Shown piece after piece: positions 22,904 through 31,000 of a DNA stretch of 38,782 bases (position 1 is the first letter of the stretch; every line of letters starts with the position of its first letter). The notes below the pieces were generated by a model that made no database searches, was not told the origin of the DNA, and worked only from the letters and a program-made list of their open reading frames with translations. Source of the stretch: an uncultured Oscillospiraceae bacterium (GTDB lineage: Bacteria; Bacillota; Clostridia; Oscillospirales; Oscillospiraceae); the NCBI GenBank assembly GCA_944387145.1, contig CALXDU010000010.1, positions 1 through 38,782 of the forward strand, in the 5' to 3' direction. Made by a program: the position numbers and the translations under genes.

Positions 22904-23667
22904 ATCTCACCGTACTGACCGAAAACACCACCCTTGCCCCTTCCCTGACTGCGGAGCACGGTCTGAGCCTGTACATCGAAACCGGGAAGGAAAAAATCCT
23001 CTTTGACATGGGCCAAAGCGATGCCTTTGCCCAAAACGCAGAAAAATTGGGTATCGACCTGGAAGCCGTGACCCTGGCGGTGATTTCCCACGGTCACTAC
23101 GACCACGGCGGGGGACTGGAGCGATTTCTGAAAATCAACCAAACCGCCCCGGTGTACCTGAGCAAGTTTGCCTTCCAGCCCCATTTCAACGCATCCGGCA
23201 AGGATATCGGCCTGAACCCGGCGCTGCAACATTCTTCCCGGCTGGTGATGGTGGAAGGGGAATGCCCCCTGGCAGAGGGCATTACCTTGCACACAAGCAT
23301 TCCCTGCGCCGCTCCCATTCCCCAGGAAGGGATGCAGGCGGGGAATCCCCCAGCTGCCGAGGATTTTCGTCACGAGTGTTATGTAACCTTAAAAGAAGGG
23401 GAGAAAACCGTTCTTCTCAGCGGCTGCTCCCATCGGGGCATTGGAAACATCGCCCAATTTTTCCGCCCGGATGTTTTCATCGGCGGCTTTCACCTGATGA
23501 AGGAACATCGCCGGGAGGTGCTGGAAGAAACCGCCCGTACCTTACTAAGTCTTCCCACGGCGTACTACACCGGCCACTGTACCGGGCAGGACCAATTTTC
23601 CCTGCTGCAGGAAAAAATGGGCCTGCGGCTGCACAGTCTTTCCACCGGCACGGTCCTTACATTGTAA
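22900..23667 (+). CDS. MBL-fold metallohydrolase
   Basis: A 255-residue metallo-beta-lactamase-fold protein with the HGHYDHGGG ligand block (H64, H66, D68, H69), LLSGCSHRGI and TGHCTGQ further on. The order and length fit the group often called 7,8-dihydropterin-6-methyl-4-(ribofuranosyl)aminobenzene-5'-phosphate synthase-like, found in many Clostridia; the real substrate is unknown. The gene overlaps the YgjP-like gene by four bases and ends the operon; AAGGAGG lies before the ATG. Confidence 0.87.
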   Translation: MNLTVLTENTTLAPSLTAEHGLSLYIETGKEKILFDMGQSDAFAQNAEKLGIDLEAVTLAVISHGHYDHGGGLERFLKINQTAPVYLSKFAFQPHFNASGKDIGLNPALQHSSRLVMVEGECPLAEGITLHTSIPCAAPIPQEGMQAGNPPAAEDFRHECYVTLKEGEKTVLLSGCSHRGIGNIAQFFRPDVFIGGFHLMKEHRREVLEETARTLLSLPTAYYTGHCTGQDQFSLLQEKMGLRLHSLSTGTVLTL

Positions 23668-23741
23668 GCAAAAAATGAAGAAATTGTGAAATTGCTGATA
23701 TAATCCTAAAATTTGTCAGGAAAAATCGGTACTATTCAGAA

Positions 23742-23770
23742 TTTACACCTGGAAATCCCTTTGTTATAAT
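23742..23770 (+). promoter_or_regulatory. Promoter of the NCS2 permease gene
   Basis: TTTACA (23742-23747), 17-nt spacer, TATAAT (23765-23770). The leader is only about 30 nt, which leaves no room for a purine riboswitch. A second TATAAT lies at 23697-23702 without a good -35. Confidence 0.7.
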
Positions 23771-23804
23771 GAAACCATCTTCTGAAATAAAGAGAGGTTT
23801 TGTC

Positions 23805-25211
23805 ATGAAAAAGGAATTCAAAGTGGCACCGGAAGCGTTCCAGTTTGAAGGCAAGATGCCGCTGCGTCAGGCGTTCCCTCTGGGCTTGCAGCATGTGCTG
23901 GCCATGTTCGTGGGCAACCTGACCCCCCTGCTGATTATCACCAGCGCCTGCGGCCTCACCGGCGGCGAGTTTGCCCATCTGCAGGTCAGCCTGCTGCAGA
24001 ACGCCATGCTGGTGGCCGGTATTGTGACCCTGGTTCAGCTGTACGCGGTAGGCCCTGTGGGCGGCAAAGTGCCCATCATCATGGGTACTTCCTCCGGCTT
24101 CATCGGCGTGTTCAACTCCGTAACCGCTTCCATGGGCGGCGGCGTGCTGGCCTACGGCGCCATTATGGGTGCATCCATTCTGGGCGGTCTGTTTGAGACG
24201 GTGCTGGGCTTTTTCCTGAAGCCTCTGCGCAAATTCTTCCCCGCTGTGGTCACCGGCACGGTGGTGCTGTCCATCGGCCTGAGCCTGATTTCCGTGGGCG
24301 TTAACTCCTTCGGCGGCGGCAACGCTGCACCGGACTTTGGCTCCATGGAGAACCTGTTTCTGGCACTGCTGGTGCTGGTGGTCATTCTGGTGGTCAAGCA
24401 CACCAGCAAGGGCTTCCTGGGATCCGCCGCCATTCTGGTGGGCATTGTTGCCGGTTACATTGCAGCCTTTGTCATGGCTCTGGTTCTGCCCACCACCGGC
24501 GTTACCGCCGAGGGCGTGGAGTACACCAAAGCCTGGGTGCTGAACTGGGACAAAGTGGCCCAGGCCAGCTGGTTCGCCCTGCCGGAACTGATGCCCATCA
24601 AGCCGGTGTTTGACATGCGGGCCATTGCTCCCGTGATGATTATGTTCATCGTCACCGCTGTGGAGACCGTGGGCGACATCTCCGGCGTTATGGTAGGCGG
24701 CCTGAACCGGGAAGCTACCGACAAGGAGCTGGCCGGCGGCGTTATGTGTGACGGTCTGGGTTCCAGCTTTGCCGCCATCTTCGGTGTGCTGCCCAACACC
24801 TCCTTCAGCCAGAACGTGGGTCTGGTGACCATGACCAAGGTGGTCAACCGGTTTGCTCTGGCCACCGGCGGCATCTTCCTGGTGCTGTGCGGCCTGATTC
24901 CCAAGCTGGGCGCTCTGGTTTCCATTATGCCCCAGTCCGTTCTGGGCGGCGCTGCGGTAATGATGTTCTCCTCCATCGTCATCAGCGGCATTCAGCTGAT
25001 TACCCGGGAGCCTCTGACTGCCCGGAATCTGAGCATTGTGTCCGTTGCCCTGGGCCTGGGCTACGGCATCGGCGCCAACACCGGCATCCTGAACCAGGCA
25101 CCGGAGTTTGTGTCCCTGGTATTCGGCGGCTCCGGCATTGTCCCCGCTGCCCTGATGGCCATTTTGCTCAACGTACTGCTTCCCAAAGAAGAAGCCAAGG
25201 TTGAGGCGTAA
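23805..25211 (+). CDS. NCS2 family purine (xanthine/uracil) permease
   Basis: A 468-residue membrane protein with about 12-14 hydrophobic segments. NCS2 signatures: LGLQHVLAMFVGNLTPLL, MGTSSGFIGVFNSV, ETVGDISG (the conserved glutamate of helix 8) and PNTSFSQNVGLVTMTKVVNRF. It takes up a nucleobase with a proton or sodium ion. Whether xanthine, uracil or urate cannot be told from sequence alone; xpt in the same window makes xanthine attractive. Start at 23805 has AGAGAGG upstream. Followed by a strong terminator. Confidence 0.9.
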   Translation: MKKEFKVAPEAFQFEGKMPLRQAFPLGLQHVLAMFVGNLTPLLIITSACGLTGGEFAHLQVSLLQNAMLVAGIVTLVQLYAVGPVGGKVPIIMGTSSGFIGVFNSVTASMGGGVLAYGAIMGASILGGLFETVLGFFLKPLRKFFPAVVTGTVVLSIGLSLISVGVNSFGGGNAAPDFGSMENLFLALLVLVVILVVKHTSKGFLGSAAILVGIVAGYIAAFVMALVLPTTGVTAEGVEYTKAWVLNWDKVAQASWFALPELMPIKPVFDMRAIAPVMIMFIVTAVETVGDISGVMVGGLNREATDKELAGGVMCDGLGSSFAAIFGVLPNTSFSQNVGLVTMTKVVNRFALATGGIFLVLCGLIPKLGALVSIMPQSVLGGAAVMMFSSIVISGIQLITREPLTARNLSIVSVALGLGYGIGANTGILNQAPEFVSLVFGGSGIVPAALMAILLNVLLPKEEAKVEA

Positions 25212-25222
25212 AAGCGTATAGT

Positions 25223-25259
25223 AATCCCCCGGTTTCCGCTGGAAACCGGGGGATTTTTT
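25223..25259 (+). terminator. Terminator of the NCS2 permease gene
   Basis: Perfect 15-bp stem (25223-25237 with 25241-25255), GCT loop, followed by TTTT. Stem core CCCCCGGTTTCC is the same as in the terminator at 167-198. It also lies 6 nt from the end of the convergent ABC permease gene. Confidence 0.92.
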
Positions 25260-25264
25260 GAAGA

Positions 25265-27100
25265 TCAGCCGTAGTAATTGTAGTAAGGCTCCATCAGCTT
25301 TTCTTCCGTTGCGCCTACGCTTTCGGCCCAGGCCAGAAGGTTTTCGCTGTCCAGGAAGATTTCCAGAGAGAAAGAGGTCTGTTCAGACAGCCGGACATAC
25401 AGGCTGTGGCCGTTGACTTTTATTGTGCGGCCGTCTTTGCCCTCCACTTCCTGATAGGGATGGAAGGTGGCGATCTGCGCCAGATTTCCGGCCTCACAGT
25501 CGGCGATGATGGCCCGGAAGAGATTCTCCACGGTCTGCGCCGTCAGGTATTCTTCCGCCACGCCAATATTTCCTATGGAGATATCCAGGGGCTTGGTAAC
25601 GTATTTCATCAGGTCTTCCGGTGTCCGGATCTCCCGTTTGCCGGAGTGGTAGCCGATGACAGCAGGCAGGGTGCCGCTGTAATGCCGGATCAGCTCCATT
25701 CCCTCTGTGTTGGTGGCCGGCAGGTAATATTGGCGTCGGACGGTTCGGCCGTTGTTCAGATAATAAGAAAGATAGACATCATAATAGTCATAGGGATATT
25801 CCTCATCCGGGTGCGCCTGGAAAAATTCCCGGCGCTGCTGGTCCACCTGCTCCATGGTCAGCTTTTCCTCCAGACACAGGCTGTGCAGCCGGATCATGTC
25901 GGCGATGCCGGCCTCGTCTTTCAGCGTATCATCTACGCTGAAGCTGTAGGTTACGGACGTTACTTCCTCCGGCTGGGGGAGCCAGTCCGCAATTCCCAGC
26001 ACATCCAGCTTGGTCAGTCCCAGACCGGCAGCCATTGCCGCCGTCAGGATGGCCAGCCCGGCCCAGCTGCGCAGGTAAAACACCCGGGTACTCCGGCGCA
26101 GCAGCATCTGCCCGGCAAACCAGCCCACGATCAGACCGGCAAAGGCAAACAGCAGCAGCAGCGGATTCCCCAGGCTGTAGCCCAGTCCGGTGGCATTCAG
26201 GAAGATCCAGGCAGCAACCGAGCCGGTGAGGGCCATGGCCACCGCCAGCACCGGAGCCAGCTGCCGGATGGCCAGGAAATCTCCGGCGCTTTCCAGCTTC
26301 CGGCGGCGATAGAGCAGGTACGCCCCAATCAGCAGTACCAGTCCCGCAGCGGCGGCAGCCAGCAGATAGCCCCAGGCATCTCCCATGGTAAAGCTGCCGC
26401 CGGTGATCTGCTCTATGCCCTTACTGTCCAGGGTTCTGACCTGCTCCGTTTCCAGGTAGCGCTCCGACAGCATCAGCACAGGGCAGAACCGATTGGCAGT
26501 GTCCGACGGGGTAATCACGCCGGGAAGCAGGGGGGTAAAGAGGAAATTCACCAGAATGTAGATAATGTAAGAGCCAAAGTTCAGCAGGCCATACACCGCA
26601 GCCATCCCCAGCCAGTTGCCTGCGCACTGGACGCAGAACGCAGCCAGAGAGAAAAAGAACAGATACTGCAAATTACTGATAAGGAACCAGTAGGGACTTA
26701 GTTGCCAGCCATTTTCCATAGGCGTTCCTGCCAGCATAGGCAGCGCCACCACTGCCATGATGGCGGTGGGAATCAGGCTGAAGCACAGCCCGGACAGAAT
26801 ATGGCTGACAAACCAGCTGCGCCGGCTTAAGGGCAGTGCATGCAGGCCATAGCACATCCGGGTGTTGTACAGATCACCAAACAGCACCGCTGCGGCTGCC
26901 AGAGCGTAAAACAAATTGATTACCGCCATAGTCCGGGGAAGCTGGGCAAAGTTGTTGGCAATCCAGAATTTTTCTCTTTCGTCCATAATCAGCACCAGCC
27001 CCAGCAGCAGACACAGGGCATACAGTCCCCACAGGGGGAAGAACCGGGTCAGATCCTTGCGGAAGGTTGTCTTATTAAAGAAGGATGTCTTTGACGGCAT
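25265..27100 (-). CDS. ABC-2 type transporter permease with DUF6449-like C-terminal part
   Basis: A 611-residue protein. Residues about 20-370 hold roughly eight hydrophobic segments, typical of an ABC-2 permease (YtrC/YtrD-like), with ALPLSRRSWFVSHILSG after segment 2. Residues about 375-611 are soluble and acidic (VTYSFSVDDTLKDEAG, YDYYDVYLSYYLNNGRTVRRQYYLP) and I associate them with DUF6449. It forms the membrane half of an exporter or immunity-type transporter with the ATPase upstream. Start has GGGAGGCG before it and overlaps the ATPase gene by 26 nt. Confidence 0.85.
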   Translation of the reverse strand: MPSKTSFFNKTTFRKDLTRFFPLWGLYALCLLLGLVLIMDEREKFWIANNFAQLPRTMAVINLFYALAAAAVLFGDLYNTRMCYGLHALPLSRRSWFVSHILSGLCFSLIPTAIMAVVALPMLAGTPMENGWQLSPYWFLISNLQYLFFFSLAAFCVQCAGNWLGMAAVYGLLNFGSYIIYILVNFLFTPLLPGVITPSDTANRFCPVLMLSERYLETEQVRTLDSKGIEQITGGSFTMGDAWGYLLAAAAAGLVLLIGAYLLYRRRKLESAGDFLAIRQLAPVLAVAMALTGSVAAWIFLNATGLGYSLGNPLLLLFAFAGLIVGWFAGQMLLRRSTRVFYLRSWAGLAILTAAMAAGLGLTKLDVLGIADWLPQPEEVTSVTYSFSVDDTLKDEAGIADMIRLHSLCLEEKLTMEQVDQQRREFFQAHPDEEYPYDYYDVYLSYYLNNGRTVRRQYYLPATNTEGMELIRHYSGTLPAVIGYHSGKREIRTPEDLMKYVTKPLDISIGNIGVAEEYLTAQTVENLFRAIIADCEAGNLAQIATFHPYQEVEGKDGRTIKVNGHSLYVRLSEQTSFSLEIFLDSENLLAWAESVGATEEKLMEPYYNYYG

Positions 27101-27956
27101 AGTTCACGCCTCCCAACTCATAAATGAAAATTTCTTCCAGGGACAAGGGCAGCAGGTCATAGTAAGCAGGTTTGGCTGCGGAGGCCTTGGTGCTGATTTC
27201 CCATGCCTGACCCCGGACAATCAGGGTCTTCAGGCGCCCGGAGATGGACTCATGGAGAATCTCCAGCCCTGCCGGGGTATCGCCTACGATCTGCAGCTTG
27301 TGGGTGTTGCCCTGCATGTCCGCCAGGCTCCGCTCCAGCAGCATTTTGCCGTGGTCCATAATGCCCACATGGTCGCACACGTCCTCCAGTTCCCGCAGGT
27401 TGTGGGAAGAGATCAGCACGGTGGTGCCGTGTTCCGCCACATCCGCCAGAATCACGCTCATCACCTGCCGGCGCATCACCGGGTCCAGGCCGTCCACAGG
27501 CTCGTCCAGAATCAGAACCTCCGGACGGGTGCTGACGGTGAGGTGGAAGGCCGCCTGCTTCTGCATACCCTTGGAGTAGCGGCGGATGGGGGTCTTCTCC
27601 GGCAGCTGGAAGATTTCCTTCAGCCGGTTGTACAGATCCTCGTCAAACTTGGGGTAGATGCCCCGATAGAACCGGTGCATTTCTTCCAGGGTAGCGCTGG
27701 GGTAGTAAAATACATCGTCAGGTATGTAACCAATCCGGCCCTTGGCCTGGGGATTTTCAAAAATCGGCTGGCCTTCCAGCATCACACTGCCGCTGTCAGC
27801 CCGGTAAACGCCGGTCATGTGACGGATAGCCGTGGATTTGCCCGCACCGTTGGGGCCCACCAGACCGTAAACCGCGCCTTTCGGCACCGTCAGGCTCAGT
27901 TCATCCAAAGCCCGGAAGGTGCCGAAGGTTTTCACCACGTTTTTCATTTCAAGCAT
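27075..27956 (-). CDS. ABC transporter ATPase (YtrB-like)
   Basis: A 293-residue ATP-binding subunit with Walker A GPNGAGKST (34-42), signature YSKGMQKQ, Walker B VLILDEPVDGLDP and switch SSHNLREL. The C-terminal 80 residues are the extra domain usual for YtrB/BcrA-type ATPases. It energises the permease encoded next. The start lies inside the end of the GntR regulator gene (8-nt overlap). Substrate unknown; related YtrABC operons respond to cell-wall antibiotics. Confidence 0.92.
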   Translation of the reverse strand: MLEMKNVVKTFGTFRALDELSLTVPKGAVYGLVGPNGAGKSTAIRHMTGVYRADSGSVMLEGQPIFENPQAKGRIGYIPDDVFYYPSATLEEMHRFYRGIYPKFDEDLYNRLKEIFQLPEKTPIRRYSKGMQKQAAFHLTVSTRPEVLILDEPVDGLDPVMRRQVMSVILADVAEHGTTVLISSHNLRELEDVCDHVGIMDHGKMLLERSLADMQGNTHKLQIVGDTPAGLEILHESISGRLKTLIVRGQAWEISTKASAAKPAYYDLLPLSLEEIFIYELGGVNYAVKDILL

Positions 27957-28317
27957 GGGGTTTCCCTCCTCTTTCTAACCGTTCGATCAGATTCTCCCGC
28001 ACCACGCCCAGTGCCATCAAAGCAGTAGCGGATTCGTCAAAGGCGCTGTACCAGCGTTCCCGCTCCCGTTCGGCGCTCTTTTCGTTGCCGCAGACAAAGC
28101 AGCCTTTGCCGGGAACGGTAGAGATCCAGCCATCCAACTCCAGTTGGCGGTAGGAGCGCTGTATGGTATTGGGATTGATGGCCAACATGGAAGCCAGCTC
28201 CCGAACGCTGGGAAGCTTCTCCCCCGGCAGCAAAACACCGGTGGCAATCTGTTCCCGGAAACCGTCGATGATCTGGGTATAAATGGGCCGGGAATCCCGG
28301 TAGTCAAGATGTACCAT
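27949..28317 (-). CDS. GntR family regulator (YtrA subfamily)
   Basis: A 122-residue short GntR protein. The winged helix covers about residues 10-75 (PIYTQIIDGFREQIATGVLLPGEKLPSVRELA, then NPNTIQRSYRQLELDG), and only a short C-terminal tail follows, as in YtrA-type repressors, which lack a large effector domain. AAGGAGGGA precedes the ATG. It leads the operon with an ATPase and a permease and most likely represses it through the inverted repeat at 28331-28357. Confidence 0.92.
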   Translation of the reverse strand: MVHLDYRDSRPIYTQIIDGFREQIATGVLLPGEKLPSVRELASMLAINPNTIQRSYRQLELDGWISTVPGKGCFVCGNEKSAERERERWYSAFDESATALMALGVVRENLIERLERGGKPHA

Positions 28318-28330
28318 TGTGTCCCTCCTT

Positions 28331-28386
28331 AACTGTACTATCTGTTCTAGTACGGTTAGTATAACACTTCATACAGTTCCTGTCAA
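28331..28386 (-). promoter_or_regulatory. Promoter and inverted-repeat operator of the GntR-ABC operon
   Basis: Promoter on the minus strand: TTGACA (28386-28381), 17-nt spacer, TATACT (28363-28358). Directly downstream, AACTGTACTA (28331-28340) and TAGTACGGTT (28348-28357) form an inverted repeat with 7 nt between arms and one mismatch. It covers the expected transcription start, a typical place for a repressor site. Confidence 0.8.
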
Positions 28387-28546
28387 TCCGGGGGATTCTT
28401 AAGATTTCTTTTGGATATCTTCCGGAAATGTCCCCGCCGGGAGAAAAACCTGTCGCACAGTTCCGGAAATACCGGGCCGATTTCGCTGGTTTTCCCGCCT
28501 GCCTGGGGCTTACAATGACAGCACCATTTACAAGGGAGGACGGGCA

Positions 28547-29329
28547 ATGCAATGCCAGAAGCTGAAAACCTATATGGAAACCGGACGGGTGGTGTTTCTT
28601 CCGGCTCGGTCCATCCGGCCCAATCCGGCCCAGCCCAGGAAGATCTTCAAACCGGAAGCCCTGGACGAACTTTCCGACTCCATCCGCCAGCACGGAATTT
28701 TGCAGCCATTGTCTGTCCGCCGCAGCGGCAACAGCTATGAGCTGATTTCCGGAGAGCGGCGGCTGCGGGCGGCGGAACTGGCAGGGGTAACGGACATCCC
28801 CTGCATCATCATGAATATGGACGACAAGGAATCGGGCATGGCGGCCCTGGTGGAGAATTTGCAGCGGCAGGATCTGGATTTCATCGAGGAAGCCCAGGGC
28901 ATCGCCCGGCTGCTGCAAAGCTGGGACATGAGCCAGGAACAGGCCGCCCGGCTGCTGGGGAAAAGCCAGAGCGCCATTGCCAACAAACTGCGCCTGCTCA
29001 AGCACAGCGACCAGGTTCTGGACGCCATTCGGGCCGCCGGACTGACGGAGCGCCATGCCCGGGCGCTGCTGCGGCTGGCCGGGGAAGAGGACAAGCTGGC
29101 AGCCTTGGCAGAAATTGCCCGGCAAGGCATGAGCGTAGCCCGGGCGGAAAAGTACATTGATTCTTTGCTGGCCACCCGGCAGAACCGGGCCCAGCGGGCC
29201 AACGTGGGCGCTTTTCTCAACAGCCTGACCCAGAGCCTGCAGAAGATTCAGCTGTGCGGCATTCCGGCGGTTTCCGAGCGCCGGGAAACCGACAGCCAGA
29301 TCGTGCTGACCATTACCATTCCCAAATAG
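28547..29329 (+). CDS. ParB/Noc family DNA-binding protein
   Basis: A 260-residue protein: N-terminal ParB CTPase domain with PNPAQPRKIF, ISGERRLRAAELAG (68-81) and ALVENLQRQDLDFIEEA (100-116), then the helix-turn-helix (about 127-150, SQEQAARLLGKSQSAIANKLRLL) and a C-terminal dimerisation part. No parA is adjacent, which favours Noc (nucleoid occlusion) or a second ParB, but this cannot be decided here. GGGAGG precedes the ATG; the -10 TACAAT (28511-28516) has a weak -35. Noc and ParB differ in their target site; no canonical parS was seen. Confidence 0.85.
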   Translation: MQCQKLKTYMETGRVVFLPARSIRPNPAQPRKIFKPEALDELSDSIRQHGILQPLSVRRSGNSYELISGERRLRAAELAGVTDIPCIIMNMDDKESGMAALVENLQRQDLDFIEEAQGIARLLQSWDMSQEQAARLLGKSQSAIANKLRLLKHSDQVLDAIRAAGLTERHARALLRLAGEEDKLAALAEIARQGMSVARAEKYIDSLLATRQNRAQRANVGAFLNSLTQSLQKIQLCGIPAVSERRETDSQIVLTITIPK

Positions 29330-29368
29330 AAAAAGAAGGAAATTTGTGAAAAAATTGTGAAATTCTCC

Positions 29369-29397
29369 TTTACTTTTTCCAACATATGATGTATAGT
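29369..29397 (+). promoter_or_regulatory. Promoter of the folT leader
   Basis: TTTACT (29369-29374), 17-nt spacer, TATAGT (29392-29397), placing transcription start at the first bases of the riboswitch. Confidence 0.6.
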
Positions 29398-29400
29398 AAT

Positions 29401-29501
29401 CGGCGAACAGAGTAGGAAACCTCGCGTGAAGTGCTGTCAAGATGGGGAGTTGTGTGGCAGACGAAGGACCCTGGTCCGCGATGGGGTATCCGCACCCGCT
29501 G
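29401..29501 (+). promoter_or_regulatory. Tetrahydrofolate (THF-I) riboswitch aptamer
   Basis: The conserved blocks of the THF riboswitch occur in order: GAGTAG (29410-29415), CGCGTGAAGTG (29423-29433), GGGGAGTTGT (29444-29453), ACGAAGGACC with GGTCCGCGATG (29461-29483) and TATCCGCACCC (29487-29497). The ends CGGCG (29401-29405) and CGCTG (29497-29501) can pair as P1. It stands directly before folT, a known target. It senses reduced folates and most likely acts through the terminator at 29636-29667. The 130 nt between aptamer and terminator hold further hairpins that may form the antiterminator. Confidence 0.9.
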
Positions 29502-29635
29502 CGCCATAAATGGACTTACCTCCTTTATGTAGCAACGATACTCGGTCGGGCGAATGGTTCGGCTAGGGATGGCGTCTGTCCATCCGATATGTTGCGGCCT
29601 TTCCCCCCACGGGTAGTCCAGAAACTGTGAAATCT

Positions 29636-29667
29636 CCCCAGCGGCAGTCTTGCCGCCGGGGTTTTTT
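29636..29667 (+). terminator. Riboswitch-controlled terminator before folT
   Basis: Stem CCCC-A-GCGGCA (29636-29646) with TGCCGC-C-GGGG (29651-29661), one internal mismatch, GTCT loop, then TTTTTT. It lies 65 nt before the folT start and downstream of the THF aptamer. Confidence 0.85.
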
Positions 29668-29732
29668 GCATTTTCCGGTCTCCTGGGGCACAGCTGCTGT
29701 CCGTCGCCTACAGAAAAAAGGAGGATCTTTTT

Positions 29733-30779
29733 ATGCCAACCAAACTCAAAGACACAACCCTGTACAAAACCCCCTTCTCTTTCGGCTACTGGCGCTGCGC
29801 CGTGGCAGAGCTGAAGGACACCCGGATGCTGGTTTTCGCCGCACTGATCATCGCCCTGCGGGTGGCCCTGAAGCTGGTGTACATCCCTTTGGCACCCAAC
29901 CTGCGCATTAACGTAGCCTTTGTCGCCAATGCCCTGGGCGCCATGGTCTATGGCCCGATAGTGGCGCTGATCGGCGCTGCCGTGTCTGACGTGCTGGGCG
30001 TGATGCTGGCCGGCGATGTGTACTTCTTCCCCTTTATCCTGACGGAGCTGGCAGGTTCGCTGATTTTTGCCCTGTTCCTGTACCGGGCCAAGGTCACACC
30101 CACCCGGGTCATCCTGAGCCGGTTCTGCATCTGTCTGTTTGTGAACATCCTGCTTCAGACTCCCATTATGATGCTGTACTATCAGGTGATGATGGGCGGA
30201 AAGAGTTATGTGCTCACCGTTCCCCAGATTCTCAAGAATCTGTTCATGTTCCCCATTGAGTCCGTATTGCTGACCATTTTCCTGGCCTTCATGCAGCCCA
30301 TCACCTACCGGATGAAGCTGACCTACAACAGCGAAGCCAGCCTGCACTTTACCAAAAAGCAGGTTGCCCTGCTGGTTCTGCTGTTCATCTTCGGCAGCGG
30401 CTGTGTGGTAGGGTACCTGTCTTACCACTACGAAAACACCTCCATCACCACCGGCTACACCACCGAAGAGCGGGTGGAGCAGAACCAGCGGATGTATGAC
30501 ATCATCACCGAGGAAGTCCCGGAAACAGCCCAGGAGCCGGCGGTAGCCATCATCGACGCTGCCTACAAGCCTTTCCTCAGCGGACAGGTCAGCTACTATG
30601 TTTCCTTCTACGGCGTTGACCCGGAAGTGGCAGCGTCGGAGGAGATGGACGGCCTGTGGGAACTCAAGAAAACCCCTGCTTCCCAGCACGAGGCACTGAC
30701 CAAATTGGGCAGTGCAGAGGTGGTTATGGACGAGCGCAGCGGGGAGATTCTGCACTTTGACTATACACCGGCACAATAA
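29733..30779 (+). CDS. folT: FolT, folate ECF transporter S component with a C-terminal extension
   Basis: FolT binds folate for an ECF importer. Residues about 30-195 form the usual six-helix S component (TRMLVFAALIIALRVALKL, then NALGAMVYGPIVALIGAAVSDVLG). Unlike ordinary FolT of about 170-200 residues, this one has 348: a seventh hydrophobic segment (about 209-230) is followed by some 118 soluble residues (EERVEQNQRMYDIITEE, then YVSFYGVDPE) with no domain I recognise. AAAAAGGAGGA precedes the ATG. The THF riboswitch upstream supports the folate assignment. EcfA and EcfT are not in the window. Confidence 0.9.
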   Translation: MPTKLKDTTLYKTPFSFGYWRCAVAELKDTRMLVFAALIIALRVALKLVYIPLAPNLRINVAFVANALGAMVYGPIVALIGAAVSDVLGVMLAGDVYFFPFILTELAGSLIFALFLYRAKVTPTRVILSRFCICLFVNILLQTPIMMLYYQVMMGGKSYVLTVPQILKNLFMFPIESVLLTIFLAFMQPITYRMKLTYNSEASLHFTKKQVALLVLLFIFGSGCVVGYLSYHYENTSITTGYTTEERVEQNQRMYDIITEEVPETAQEPAVAIIDAAYKPFLSGQVSYYVSFYGVDPEVAASEEMDGLWELKKTPASQHEALTKLGSAEVVMDERSGEILHFDYTPAQ

Positions 30780-30786
30780 CCGTTTC

Positions 30787-30815
30787 GGGGCACGCATCTG
30801 CGTGCCCCATTTTCC
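30787..30815 (+). terminator. Terminator of folT
   Basis: Inverted repeat GGGGCACGCA (30787-30796) with TGCGTGCCCC (30799-30808) followed by ATTTT, 8 nt after the stop codon. Confidence 0.85.
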
Positions 30816-30887
30816 GAGTATTCAAAAGAATGTTTATCGATATTATTGTACTTTTTTGCAAAAACCTACAAATTTATCAAAAATGAT

Positions 30888-30916
30888 TTGCAATTTGTAT
30901 AATACCATGATATACT
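30888..30916 (+). promoter_or_regulatory. Promoter of ppdK
   Basis: TTGCAA (30888-30893), 17-nt spacer, extended TGA-TATACT (-10 at 30911-30916), in an AT-rich tract. The leader is about 80 nt. Confidence 0.75.
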
Positions 30917-31000
30917 ATCAAGGCATTGCAGGAAATGATTCAAAAATGCAATATTAGAATTGAAAATGCAACATTCAAAAGAATGGAAAGGGGTATGAGA

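Noticed and set aside
29442..29630. 62-codon plus-strand frame in the folT leader
   Set aside because: It lies across the THF aptamer and has no ribosome binding site.
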